NCBI GenBank assembly: GCA_947491825.1
Contig: CANLLM010000011.1
Location: 1 to 38,113, forward strand
Reading direction: 5' to 3'
Source of the DNA: Bacteroidota bacterium
GTDB lineage: Bacteria > Bacteroidota > Bacteroidia > UKL13-3
DNA: 38,113 bases
Shown here piece after piece: positions 1 through 10,325 of this stretch. Below the pieces are notes generated by a model. That model did no database searches. It had not been told where the DNA came from and saw only the letters and a program-made list of their open reading frames with translations. How positions within the stretch are numbered: the first letter of the stretch is position 1; the number at the start of each line of letters is the position of its first letter. The position numbers and the translations under genes were made by a program.

Positions 1-939
1 TTTTATTATGGATACGCTAAAATTAAAACAGTAAATTTTTCTGATAAAACAGCTTGGTTTGGACTGATATTTTATCTCACCTTAATTGCTGTTGCTTTAT
101 GGCAGCTGAAAAAACACCCCATTATTAGCATTGGCATAACTTGGTACTTATTAAGCATGTCATTATTTAGCAATTGGTTTGAGCCCGTTGCAGGAATGGT
201 GGGAGAAAGGCTTGCATACACTCCTTCTGTTGGGTTTTGTATAGCATTTGCGGCTTTCGTTTTATGGTTAAAGCCCAACTTTTCACTACTCAAACCGAAA
301 GGGATGGAGCTTGTTATATTAGTTATTTTAGGGTTGTTTTCACTACGAAGCATAAGCCGAAATAGTGATTGGAAGGATCCAATAACCCTTATGGAACACG
401 ATATTGAACATCTTGAAAACTCGGCACAGGCTCACAATTTATTGGCATTAAACCTAATGTATGTGTCAAGTAGCAATAAAAATTTAAACCCTCAACAGGT
501 TTTAGAGATGCAAAATAAAGCAGCTTTTCATTTACAAAAATCAACAGCAATCTATCCGTACTTTTTTAATACAAATTTTGATTTGGCGCGCATTTACATA
601 ACCTTAGGAAAATTACCAAAGGCTAAACAAGCCCTTGTGCAAGCCCTTAAAATTGATCCAAATAACTTATTTGCATTAGAAGAAATGGCCAAAACATGCT
701 ATGAACTTAAGTTGGTAGATGAAACCGAAAGTTATGCAAACAAATATTTGGCACAAATTCCACAAAATGAAAACATGCATGAGATTTTAATTTACAACAT
801 GCTAGCCAATGGTAGATATGAAAGCGCCATTTATTATGCCGAGAGGGCAATGAGCTATTATCCAAGCAATCAAATTATACAAAAAATGTATACAGACGCC
901 CAAAACATGATGGGGGCAGCTAAACTCAAAAACCAATAA
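1..939 (+). CDS. TMTC/PMT-like multi-pass membrane protein with C-terminal TPR repeats (5' end outside window)
   Basis: Frame is open from base 1 through the listed ORF start at 157. GERLAYTPSVGFC resembles the TMTC-family GERLLYxPSxGFC motif. Hydrophobic segments are followed by TPR-like repeats. Confidence 0.7.
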   Translation, partial: FYYGYAKIKTVNFSDKTAWFGLIFYLTLIAVALWQLKKHPIISIGITWYLLSMSLFSNWFEPVAGMVGERLAYTPSVGFCIAFAAFVLWLKPNFSLLKPKGMELVILVILGLFSLRSISRNSDWKDPITLMEHDIEHLENSAQAHNLLALNLMYVSSSNKNLNPQQVLEMQNKAAFHLQKSTAIYPYFFNTNFDLARIYITLGKLPKAKQALVQALKIDPNNLFALEEMAKTCYELKLVDETESYANKYLAQIPQNENMHEILIYNMLANGRYESAIYYAERAMSYYPSNQIIQKMYTDAQNMMGAAKLKNQ

Positions 940-1021
940 ATATTACATTTGGTAATGATATAAGTCACCGCCAAGGCGAAACGGTTTAGCTACCTTGTGC
1001 TTTCATTTTACCAACCTTACT

Positions 1022-1435
1022 ATGATTATTACAATTAGTGCGCAAACCATTATCAAAGAAATACAAGACGCTTTTACAACACGATTTCCATTTTTAAAAC
1101 TTGAGTTTTTTATTGATGCCAATGCTGATGGTATATTCACTGCGAAAGAAATGATTAAGGACCACGATAAAACTATTGGTGATTTGACAAAAACTGCCTT
1201 AAATAGTGCAGTTGAAATTCATGGCAGCCATACCATCACCGAGTTGGAACAATCTTTTAAAACTAACTTTGGCTTAATTGTGCAGGTATTTCATAATCGT
1301 AAGCACACTTGGATTGTGTCTACTACCTCTGATCAATTAACACTTGAAATCCTTAATGCGAGAGCCGAAGAAGTATCAAAACCATTAAATAACGAAACAA
1401 TTGTTGATCCATCAGACAGAATGGAGTTGGAATAA
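1022..1435 (+). CDS. hypothetical protein with one EF-hand-like loop (DANADGIFTAKE)
   Basis: ORF 995-1435; the ATG at 1022 (MIITISAQ) is the more natural start. No family recognised beyond the loop motif. Confidence 0.55.
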   Translation: MIITISAQTIIKEIQDAFTTRFPFLKLEFFIDANADGIFTAKEMIKDHDKTIGDLTKTALNSAVEIHGSHTITELEQSFKTNFGLIVQVFHNRKHTWIVSTTSDQLTLEILNARAEEVSKPLNNETIVDPSDRMELE

Positions 1436-1490
1436 AAATTAAGCTATAAATCACCTCTTGTAAGTAATTATCCAGGAGGCTTTTTAATGG

Positions 1491-2951
1491 TTAGGCAATC
1501 GTGTTTTTCCTTTCAGAAAAAACAGTTCCACCCACAAACAATAATAATAGTATTGCATTTACAACGTACTTAACAAACCCTTCTGGAATTGGCAAGTATT
1601 TTGAAAGTAAAAACAACGCCAATGCTAAGCCTATGTAGCCCAGCAAACGCCCAATCTGATATGGAATAGGATAGTATCTTGCGCCCACAACATAACAGAT
1701 TATTGCCATGCTAACATAGCAAATCAATGTGGCCCAAGCGCTGCCAGTGTAACCTAGCAGTGGAACCAAAATAATGTTTGCCAAAATAGTTATAACTGCT
1801 CCTGTAGTGGAGATGATAGCGCCTTTACTGGTATTATCACTTAGCTTATACCAAATAGAAAAATTATAATACATCCCCAAAAACATATTTGCTATTAATA
1901 AAACAGGCACCACGTTTAAACCCTCCCAATATCGGTTATTAATAAAATGTTTAAACACATCAATGAATAAGGTAACTGTTAGGAATAGTGCCAAACAGAC
2001 CAAGGTAAAATAGTTCATTACTGTTGCATAAATATGGCGTTTATCGTTGTCTTTTGCAAGGTTAAAAAAGAAGGGTTCGGCTGCATACCTAAATGCCTGA
2101 ATAAACAAACTCATTAATATGGAAAGCTTATAATTGGCACCATAAATACCCGTTGCCCTCAAGCCTTCTTGCACATCAGTATAAACAAAAGAGATAATAA
2201 TTCTGTCCAGCGTTTCATTTATCATACCCGCAAAACCTACTACCATTAATGGTAAGCCATATATCAACATTTCGCGCCATAATGTTTTATTAAACGATGC
2301 ATTACGTATGGCCAAAATCTCTCTCCACAACAACGGTATTGTAACGATACTTGCAATTAAGTTAGCCAGAAAAATGTAGCCAATATTTATGGTACCGTTA
2401 TAAAGTGGTAGTAGCAAACCATACTCATTATGAATGTAAGGACACAACAGCAGAAAATAAAGATTTAAAAGTATATTGGTAAAGATGTTGATGTTTTTTA
2501 CAATGGCAAATTTAAGTGCTTTGTTTTGCTGACGTAAATACGCAAATGGCACAGCGCTAATGGCGTCTAAAGCTATTATTGCTGTAAAATAAACAACATA
2601 CTCGGGGTGCTCGGGAACGCGAATAACCGAAGCTATTTGCGGTGAAAACACACCAAATAACAAACCAAAAAACAATGAAGAGCTAATTAAAGATGTTAAA
2701 GCTGTACTATAAACCTGTGAAGGGTTATCGTATTTTTGAGAAAACCTAAAAAATGCAGTTTCCATTCCATATGTAAGTACAACATTAAAAAACGTAACGT
2801 ACGAATACATTAAAGTATTGATACCAAAGTCCGCAGTATCGAACAATGCCGTATGTAAAGGCACCAAAAGATAGTTTACAAATCGGCCTACAATCTGACT
2901 TAAACCATATACGGCTGTTTGTGACGCGAGTTTTTTGAGCGGATTCAACAA
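1491..2951 (-). CDS. oligosaccharide flippase / polysaccharide biosynthesis membrane protein (MATE/Wzx-like)
   Basis: 486 aa, about 12-14 hydrophobic segments, N-terminal ASQTAVYGLSQIVGRFVNYLLVPLHT typical of the Wzx family. Confidence 0.85.
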   Translation of the reverse strand: MLNPLKKLASQTAVYGLSQIVGRFVNYLLVPLHTALFDTADFGINTLMYSYVTFFNVVLTYGMETAFFRFSQKYDNPSQVYSTALTSLISSSLFFGLLFGVFSPQIASVIRVPEHPEYVVYFTAIIALDAISAVPFAYLRQQNKALKFAIVKNINIFTNILLNLYFLLLCPYIHNEYGLLLPLYNGTINIGYIFLANLIASIVTIPLLWREILAIRNASFNKTLWREMLIYGLPLMVVGFAGMINETLDRIIISFVYTDVQEGLRATGIYGANYKLSILMSLFIQAFRYAAEPFFFNLAKDNDKRHIYATVMNYFTLVCLALFLTVTLFIDVFKHFINNRYWEGLNVVPVLLIANMFLGMYYNFSIWYKLSDNTSKGAIISTTGAVITILANIILVPLLGYTGSAWATLICYVSMAIICYVVGARYYPIPYQIGRLLGYIGLALALFLLSKYLPIPEGFVKYVVNAILLLLFVGGTVFSERKNTIA

Positions 2952-3047
2952 TGATAATTAATTAGGCATCAAAAGTAGTGTAAAATATTTAGCAGAATTT
3001 TCGTTGATTATTAACAAACAGCGCAGGTTTGTATATTTTCGTGCAAC

Positions 3048-4856
3048 ATGTTTAAATATCTATTTTTACTCTTTGGTTTTATTTCGGTTAATGTCTTTGC
3101 CCAACAACAAGATGAGCAGTTGGCTGCCCAATACATGAGCAATAACGAGTACAGCAAAGCCATTGAAGTATACGAACGTTTATTCAACAAGGGTAATAAA
3201 TCAACTTACTTGTATGACAACCTAATTACTTGTTACTTTAAATTAAACCAATTTGAAGATGCCGAGAAGTTGGTAAAAAAGCAACAACGCAAAGAACCAT
3301 CAAGCCCTTATTACGCTGCAGACCTTGGATTTGTGTACGAAAAAGCAAATCAGCCTGATAAAGCAAAAAAAGCCTACGACAACATCATACAAAAACTAAA
3401 CCCCAACTACGATGCCACACTTGTAACAGCAAGTGCTTTTAGGAAACGTAATAAAATAGATTATGCCATTGCCACATTCCAAAAATCTCGAAAGCTTAAT
3501 GGTGATAATGCCAATTTATTTTGTGTTGAATTGGCACAATTACATGCCGAAAAACAAGAAACCGCATTGATGTTGCAAGAATACCTTGCAGCCATTAACC
3601 AAAACCCAGAAATGCTCGAAGACGTTCAGGGTTACCTGCAATTGTATTTGGATAAAGATGCCGACTACGAATTACTAAAACAAACCTTACTTAAAAAAGT
3701 AAAAGACTTTCCAGCAAACGAATTATACAGCGAAATGCTGGTTTGGCTTTATGTACAACACAAGGATTTTGATAATGCATTGGTCCAAACGCGTGCAATT
3801 GATAAGCGCCAGCGTAAACAAGGGGAGCGGATACTTTTGTTGGCCGATTTAGCAGTGGCTAACCTAAAATACGATGCGGCTGATAAGGCATACAACGAAG
3901 TATTGTTACTAGGTAGCGATAAACCATTTTACATTAATGCAAAATTGGGTGTATTGCATACACGCAACCAAAAAATATTTTACAATGGAAATTACACACC
4001 TATTTATCTAACAGCATTAGAAAACGAATACATCGCTTTTTTAAAGGAGTTTGGTAGATACCCTTTTACAGCACAGAGTATAAGGGAGCTTGCACACCTG
4101 CAGGCTTACTATTTATTTAAATACCCTGATGCGATTAGCAACTACAACGAGCTAATTAACATGCCCCGATTAGATAATAGGTTTAAAGCCGAATGTAAAT
4201 TGGACTTAGGGGATATATATGTTTTAAAGAGCGAAGAATGGGAAGCCATGCTACTTTACGGGCAGGTTGACAAAGAGTATTTGGAAGATCCATTGGGACA
4301 AGAAGCCAAATATAGAAATGCGAAACTGAGTTATTACTTAGGCGAGTTTGAATGGGCGCGTGCACAATTGGATGTATTGAAAACAGCAACCACACAATTA
4401 ATTGCCAATAACGCCATTGAACTGAGTTTGCAAATACAAGATAACACCATAGATAGTAACGAGGAGCCTATGCGTTGGTTTGCCCGTGGAGATTTATATT
4501 ATTTTCAAAACAGAATTACAGATGCCACACGCGTTTTAGATAGCATTGAACAAATTTATCCTAAACATGAACTTACTGATGATGTTACTTATAAGCGAGC
4601 AGAGATTGCTTTAAAAGAAAAGGATTATAACAAAGCAGTGCTATTATATGAACGTGTATACAAGGAACATGGTAGTGGTATTTTAGGTGATAATGCTTTG
4701 TTTTACATGGCTGAAACCTACGAAAGCAAATTAAATAATAAAGAAGAAGCCCGTAAAAATTACGAGCTATTTATTGAGAAATACCCAGCAAGTTTCTTTT
4801 TAAACGAAGTTAGAAAACGCTACCGCGCATTGCGTGGCGATGGCAATAGCAACTAA
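3048..4856 (+). CDS. secreted/periplasmic TPR-repeat protein
   Basis: Signal peptide (MFKYLFLLFGFISVNVFAQ) and many TPR-like repeats. Confidence 0.8.
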   Translation: MFKYLFLLFGFISVNVFAQQQDEQLAAQYMSNNEYSKAIEVYERLFNKGNKSTYLYDNLITCYFKLNQFEDAEKLVKKQQRKEPSSPYYAADLGFVYEKANQPDKAKKAYDNIIQKLNPNYDATLVTASAFRKRNKIDYAIATFQKSRKLNGDNANLFCVELAQLHAEKQETALMLQEYLAAINQNPEMLEDVQGYLQLYLDKDADYELLKQTLLKKVKDFPANELYSEMLVWLYVQHKDFDNALVQTRAIDKRQRKQGERILLLADLAVANLKYDAADKAYNEVLLLGSDKPFYINAKLGVLHTRNQKIFYNGNYTPIYLTALENEYIAFLKEFGRYPFTAQSIRELAHLQAYYLFKYPDAISNYNELINMPRLDNRFKAECKLDLGDIYVLKSEEWEAMLLYGQVDKEYLEDPLGQEAKYRNAKLSYYLGEFEWARAQLDVLKTATTQLIANNAIELSLQIQDNTIDSNEEPMRWFARGDLYYFQNRITDATRVLDSIEQIYPKHELTDDVTYKRAEIALKEKDYNKAVLLYERVYKEHGSGILGDNALFYMAETYESKLNNKEEARKNYELFIEKYPASFFLNEVRKRYRALRGDGNSN

Positions 4857-4857
4857 T

Positions 4858-7800
4858 TTAGAACAAGGGGGTTTCCCTGATCTGTTTTATTGGATTCATT
4901 AAATTCAGTTTTAAAGTAAACGTCATACGTTGACCAACTGAGTTGTACGACTCCCACGTTTTATCCGTTAAAGGATCTGCAAACACAGGGAAATTAACCT
5001 GAAATGCTCCTTTGAATAACCAAACACTTACTCCGGTTACATAATGCAAATTAGCTTGATAAAGAATGCCTCTGGCACCCGTATTTCCATTTATCGTATT
5101 ACTTTTAGAATTGATTGCCGCTACATCAAAAAATAAACGTAACGGTAACACCCCAGGAATAGTTGAAGTAAAGTTAGCCGCAGCAACCCAATCATCTGTT
5201 AATGCTACATTTGAGTAGGTTCTGAAACCCGTACCAGTTGGCATCAATTGTTGCGTAAATAAATTAGACTCGTTAATTTTTGTCTCGCTTCTGCCAAACT
5301 GCGCTTGGTCATACAAGTAATCATAATATCCATTATTTTCTGCCAATCGAAAATAGGCTCTTTCATCCTTTCCATCTCCCGGCTTTTGCAAAAACAATCC
5401 TACAAAACCCCTTACTGTTAGTCCTTTCTTTTCTTCACCAAAATCAAAAAAAGCGTTGTACTCTGCAGTAATTTTTTGAAACACACTTTGTGCATTTGCT
5501 AATTGATAGTTTAACTGCACATCATATGGCCTAAGTTTATTTCTTTGGGTGTGGGTGTATTTAACATCAGCATAACCTAAATGTTGGTCGAAATTAGAGA
5601 ATAACGCTGTAGTATGTTTTTGTTCATTTACCATCACGTATCTCATGTCTAACCTTTTTTCTATCCCATTACGTGGATTGTTATTGGCAAAAATAAAGCT
5701 GATACGCGGTACCACTTTTTCATAAACACGTGTTCCATATTTTTGACCCAAAATATTATTATTTAAAGAATCTTGTCCAATGATTTGATTGCTATTATAA
5801 CCCGCTGTTGCAAACCTTGCTACATCAACCCCGATTTGAGCTTCTTTAACAAATCCATTACCTAAAATTCTATGTTGCAAACTCACATATCCAGCTACAT
5901 CTTTTGTACCAAAAGCATACATAGGTGCAATGATGTATTCTGTTTTTTTACGCGGTAATATGCCGTTGTAAAAGGCCAATCCCAGCATGGTTTTATTACA
6001 ATAATTAGCACCAATAATAGGCATCCAAAATAGTTGTTGGCTGTATGGCTTTTCCTTATTTATCAATAAATTAACTTCAAGTTTTTTAGCCGTTTTAAAC
6101 AAGCCACTTGTACGCGCAAAATTGTTATTTCTAAATACATCAATGCTTTCCTCTCGCGCATCAATTTTAACACTTGTAGCCATAGCAGCAGGTAAAGTAA
6201 TGGTGGTTTTTCCAGTAAACGGTTCTACTTTGGTTTCGTCTATTATGCTATCACCACTCATGGTTTGAATAACAAATGGTAACGCCACTCCGCCTTTGTT
6301 TTTTATGGTAACTGCTAAATTACCTTTACTTTTTTTTACACAACAAATGGCGTGGTCAGGATTGTTTTTGGTGTTCATCAACCCATTAAAAAACCAATCT
6401 AAATTTTTGCCTGTATATGTTTTAGCATGATTAATAAAATCGTTAGGTAATGGGTGTTTAAACTTCCATTTTTCATAATAACTTTTCATCATGCCATCAA
6501 AAACATCTTTACCCAAATACACTTCTAATTGTAAAAAAGCCAGGGCTGCTTTACCATAAATAATGGTTCCGTAGTTTTGATTGGTAAACGCTGTAGATGG
6601 CAGAAAGGGGGGCTGTGCATTATTATTTCGGGCTGTATATAAATATTGTAACTCTAGCAAACCAAAAGAAGATTCTGCCAGGTTATCCATACTAAACGAC
6701 CGATTACCTGATTTTTTTATGCCAAACAAATTACCATGCTTAACTGGTTTTGATTTATAGGTACTTCTTGATTCGTAATAGTTGTTAATGCTCTCATCCA
6801 TCCAAGGGTAAAGCCTTTCGTTATTACCCAAAATTCCATAAAACCAATTGTGCCCAACTTCGTGCACAATTACTTGTCGATTTACTTCAGTTACATTGGT
6901 TATTGTAGGATACTCCATGCCACCACCCGCTTTTAGTTTGGTAACTACAACAGATGCGTGTTGGTAAGGGTAATTGCCAACCTGATTAGAATAAAATTTA
7001 ACTGCTTCATTGGCATGTAAAATTCCTTCTGCCCGTTTTTTATCATTATCCTTTTCACTAAAAAACCAAGTTTCAACGTTATGGCCGTTATTAAGCATTA
7101 CCTCTCCTTTACTTACCTTAAACTTAGCACTTGCAAACCATGCAAAATCATGAACAGAGTCTTGCACAAAACGTAATGTTTTTAATGGCTGATTCGATGG
7201 ATGCATTTCATAAACAACATCATTTCGATTAAGCCACCATTCTTTTTCTTCGGGTTGTTGTATTTGACCCGTTGCTGCCACCACGTATTCTTTAGGCACA
7301 GTAATATCAACCACAAACTTTCCGTATTCGCTGTAAAATTCTCCCTGGTCTAAATACGGCATTGGATTCCACCCATTTACATCATATACAGCAGGTTTAG
7401 GGTACCATTGAGTAACACAAAACAACCTGTTTTCTTCACCTAAGCGCGAAAAAACTTTAGGCATTTTAACTCTAAAAGGCGTTGTTATATCCACTTTCTG
7501 TCCAGCCAATATGGGTTTATCTAAAATAAGTTTGGCTACTTCATAACCCACTATAAATTCTGTTTTAATCTTTTGTCCATCAATCTTAAAGTTTAACGAA
7601 TCCAGTTTACCTCTATCGCCTTTAGGTGCATAATAAAAATCCGTTTTACCGTTTTCAATTTGCTGTTGGGCGAAAGGAGTCTCTGTATTTAAATAAGCAT
7701 TAGGCCATAAATGAATATATATTTCTTTTAACGTATCAGGTGAGTTGTTGTAATAGGTCATGGTTTCAAAACCACTCAACATATTTTGTGAGTCGCGCAA

Positions 7801-7920
7801 AACTACTTGTATGTTATAATCAACCCTTTGCTGCCAAATTGATTGGCTTAAAATTTGGGCTTGAGCAACGGTTGTAAAACCTAATAAAAAAGCGAATGCA
7901 ATTAGTGCAGTTTTATACAT
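4858..7920 (-). CDS. M1-family zinc metallopeptidase with C-terminal putative outer-membrane beta-barrel region
   Basis: GGGMEYPT, HEVGHNW and downstream DESINNYYE (HExxH-x18-E). Signal peptide. The C-terminal ~400 aa have alternating aromatic/polar strands. Confidence 0.85.
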   Translation of the reverse strand: MYKTALIAFAFLLGFTTVAQAQILSQSIWQQRVDYNIQVVLRDSQNMLSGFETMTYYNNSPDTLKEIYIHLWPNAYLNTETPFAQQQIENGKTDFYYAPKGDRGKLDSLNFKIDGQKIKTEFIVGYEVAKLILDKPILAGQKVDITTPFRVKMPKVFSRLGEENRLFCVTQWYPKPAVYDVNGWNPMPYLDQGEFYSEYGKFVVDITVPKEYVVAATGQIQQPEEKEWWLNRNDVVYEMHPSNQPLKTLRFVQDSVHDFAWFASAKFKVSKGEVMLNNGHNVETWFFSEKDNDKKRAEGILHANEAVKFYSNQVGNYPYQHASVVVTKLKAGGGMEYPTITNVTEVNRQVIVHEVGHNWFYGILGNNERLYPWMDESINNYYESRSTYKSKPVKHGNLFGIKKSGNRSFSMDNLAESSFGLLELQYLYTARNNNAQPPFLPSTAFTNQNYGTIIYGKAALAFLQLEVYLGKDVFDGMMKSYYEKWKFKHPLPNDFINHAKTYTGKNLDWFFNGLMNTKNNPDHAICCVKKSKGNLAVTIKNKGGVALPFVIQTMSGDSIIDETKVEPFTGKTTITLPAAMATSVKIDAREESIDVFRNNNFARTSGLFKTAKKLEVNLLINKEKPYSQQLFWMPIIGANYCNKTMLGLAFYNGILPRKKTEYIIAPMYAFGTKDVAGYVSLQHRILGNGFVKEAQIGVDVARFATAGYNSNQIIGQDSLNNNILGQKYGTRVYEKVVPRISFIFANNNPRNGIEKRLDMRYVMVNEQKHTTALFSNFDQHLGYADVKYTHTQRNKLRPYDVQLNYQLANAQSVFQKITAEYNAFFDFGEEKKGLTVRGFVGLFLQKPGDGKDERAYFRLAENNGYYDYLYDQAQFGRSETKINESNLFTQQLMPTGTGFRTYSNVALTDDWVAAANFTSTIPGVLPLRLFFDVAAINSKSNTINGNTGARGILYQANLHYVTGVSVWLFKGAFQVNFPVFADPLTDKTWESYNSVGQRMTFTLKLNLMNPIKQIRETPLF

Positions 7921-8092
7921 GTATGCAATAAACGTATTTTAAATGTAAATTATTTGCAGTTTTTACAAGCGGTATATTAGACAAATTAAGTTGTGTACTA
8001 ATTGTGCTGAAACCAAGCCTTACATACCTAGTCATTTAATAAGTTGTGTATAATCTCTGTGTGTGTTTTTAAAAATCGGCCTGTTTTGGTGT

Positions 8093-8100
8093 TATATTTG
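8093..8100 (+). promoter_or_regulatory. candidate Bacteroidota -7 promoter element TATATTTG
   Basis: Exact match to TAnnTTTG 20 bp upstream of the ATG at 8121. No convincing -33 TTG was found. Confidence 0.4.
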
Positions 8101-8120
8101 TTCAGCTAAGGTTTAGAACT

Positions 8121-9533
8121 ATGGATGCTGACGATTTTTTAGACGAAGAAGTACAATCGAACGTACAGCGATACGAAAAGATGTTGCGGAATAAAACCCG
8201 CGAGTTTTTTGAAGCAGAGGCACTAGAAGATATTTGCGATTATTATACCCAAAAGGAAAAACTTAAGAAGGCATTAGAAGTGCTTTATTATGGTGAAGAG
8301 TTATTTCCTAATCACATTGGCTTTATGGTGCAAAAGGCAAGTGTATTTTTAGCAATGGGAAAACTAGAAGAAGCCCTTGAAATTGCAGAAAATGCTGAGC
8401 TATACGAACCATTTAATGCCGATATTGCTTTAATAAAAGGTGAGGTTTTTTTAAACATGGACCAAGATGAAAAAGCAGAAGCCTGTTTTGATAAAGCATT
8501 ATTGCACACTGATGACCGCTCAGATGTGTTGTTTGAAATTGCTTACGCCTACGAAGAAGCCAACCGTTTAAACAAATCTGCTGAATATTTTGAGTTAATT
8601 GTTTCCGAAAATCCTGAATTAGAGCAAGCCTACCACGAAACAGCGAATGCTTATGATTTGCTGGGGAATTACGACAAAAGTATATTCTACGTTCATAAGC
8701 TAATTGATATGGACCCCTACAATACTTCAGCGTGGTACGCATTGGGTGTAATTCACACCAAAATAGGAGACTTTGAAAAATCAATTGACGCATTTGATTA
8801 TTGCTTGGCTATTGATGAAGATTTTACTGCGGCTCGCTTTAACAAAGCTAATGCCCTAGTAGAATTAGAGAGGTATGAAGACGCGATTTTAGAATACCAA
8901 ATAACCATAGAGCGCGATGGGCCTGATGCAGTAACCTATTGTAACTTGGCTGGTTGCCTAGAGCGCATGGATAGAAATATTGAAGCACGTGAATTATACA
9001 AAAAAGCAACCAAACTTAATCCCAATATTGCGGAGGCATGGTTTGGCATTGGACTTACCTTTGAAAAAGAAGGACAACTAAAAGAAGCCTTGCAATTTAT
9101 TAAACGTGCCGTAGTATTGGAACAAGATAACACCGAGTACTTATTGGTTTTGGGTGAAACAGAGTATAAAATGAACCATATTGAAGAGGCAATAGCTTGC
9201 TACCATGATATTATTCTACTCGACCCGATGATGATGGAGGCTTGGTTGGATTGGTCGTACGTACTTTTTGTAGAAAATAAACAAGAAGAAGCTGCTGATA
9301 TTGTTGGCAAAGCCCTTAAGTTAAGCCCTGACAATCACCAGTTACATTACAGAATGGCTACTTATCTATACGCCATGGGCAAAACCAAGCAAGCAACAGT
9401 GCACTTAGAAACAGCTTTAAGTATTAATTTCGAAGACCACTTTTTAATTTTCGAAATTATGCCTCAACTTCAAAATGTGAGCGACATCTTATCACTTATA
9501 GCACTGTACAAAGAAAAAAATGAGAAACTTTAA
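8121..9533 (+). CDS. TPR-repeat protein
   Basis: 470 aa, nearly all canonical TPR repeats; overlaps the next CDS by 14 bp. Confidence 0.85.
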   Translation: MDADDFLDEEVQSNVQRYEKMLRNKTREFFEAEALEDICDYYTQKEKLKKALEVLYYGEELFPNHIGFMVQKASVFLAMGKLEEALEIAENAELYEPFNADIALIKGEVFLNMDQDEKAEACFDKALLHTDDRSDVLFEIAYAYEEANRLNKSAEYFELIVSENPELEQAYHETANAYDLLGNYDKSIFYVHKLIDMDPYNTSAWYALGVIHTKIGDFEKSIDAFDYCLAIDEDFTAARFNKANALVELERYEDAILEYQITIERDGPDAVTYCNLAGCLERMDRNIEARELYKKATKLNPNIAEAWFGIGLTFEKEGQLKEALQFIKRAVVLEQDNTEYLLVLGETEYKMNHIEEAIACYHDIILLDPMMMEAWLDWSYVLFVENKQEEAADIVGKALKLSPDNHQLHYRMATYLYAMGKTKQATVHLETALSINFEDHFLIFEIMPQLQNVSDILSLIALYKEKNEKL

Positions 9534-10311
9534 ACTGAAACAGTTACCCGATAGAACTGCAAAGCCACGTAGTAATGGTTTAACAATGGTGATGGACAAA
9601 GGACTTAGTCTTACAGAAGCCGCAAATTTTATTGAAGCGAACAGCGAGTATGTAGACTTGGTTAAATTGGGTTTTGGAACCAGCATGGTATCTCCACACC
9701 TTGCAGAAAAAATTAAATTATACAAAGATGCAGGTATGCGCGTTTATTTTGGTGGAACATTATTTGAAGCCTTTATTGTGCGTAACCAATACGATGATTT
9801 TTTGAAGGTTATTGATAAATACAAACTTGAGCATGTTGAAGTTTCAGATGGCAGTATTGAAATGCCACACAATGTAAAATTAGAATACATCAATAAAATT
9901 AGCAAGCAAGCCATTGTATTAAGCGAAGTAGGAAGCAAAGATGTAGAAAAAATCATTCCGCCTTACCAGTGGATAGAATTGATGAAAGCAGAGCTTAAAG
10001 CAGGTGCTTGGAAAGTAATTGCAGAAGCACGTGAGGCTGGAAATGTAGGTGTGTACAGGAGCAGCGGGGAAGTTCGCGAGGGTTTAGTACAGGAGATTTT
10101 AACGAAAATTGATAGTGAAAAAATTATTTGGGAGGCCCCGCAAAAAGCGCAACAAACCTACTTTATTAAGTTGGTTGATGCGAACGTTAACCTAGGTAAC
10201 ATAGCGCCAAATGATGTAATTCCGCTGGAAACATTACGTATTGGTCTCCGTAGCGATACGTTTACCTTCTTCCTAAACAAAACAGCCAAGTACATTCCTA
10301 AAAAGAAATAA
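9520..10311 (+). CDS. phosphosulfolactate synthase (ComA family)
   Basis: MVMDKGLS, VDLVKLGFGTS, YFGGTLFE, VEVSDGS, LSEVGSKD, EAREAGNVGVY, WEAPQKAQQ and PLETLRIGLRSDTF match ComA along the full length. Confidence 0.9.
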   Translation: MRNFKLKQLPDRTAKPRSNGLTMVMDKGLSLTEAANFIEANSEYVDLVKLGFGTSMVSPHLAEKIKLYKDAGMRVYFGGTLFEAFIVRNQYDDFLKVIDKYKLEHVEVSDGSIEMPHNVKLEYINKISKQAIVLSEVGSKDVEKIIPPYQWIELMKAELKAGAWKVIAEAREAGNVGVYRSSGEVREGLVQEILTKIDSEKIIWEAPQKAQQTYFIKLVDANVNLGNIAPNDVIPLETLRIGLRSDTFTFFLNKTAKYIPKKK

Positions 10312-10325
10312 GCCTTAATTTTATT

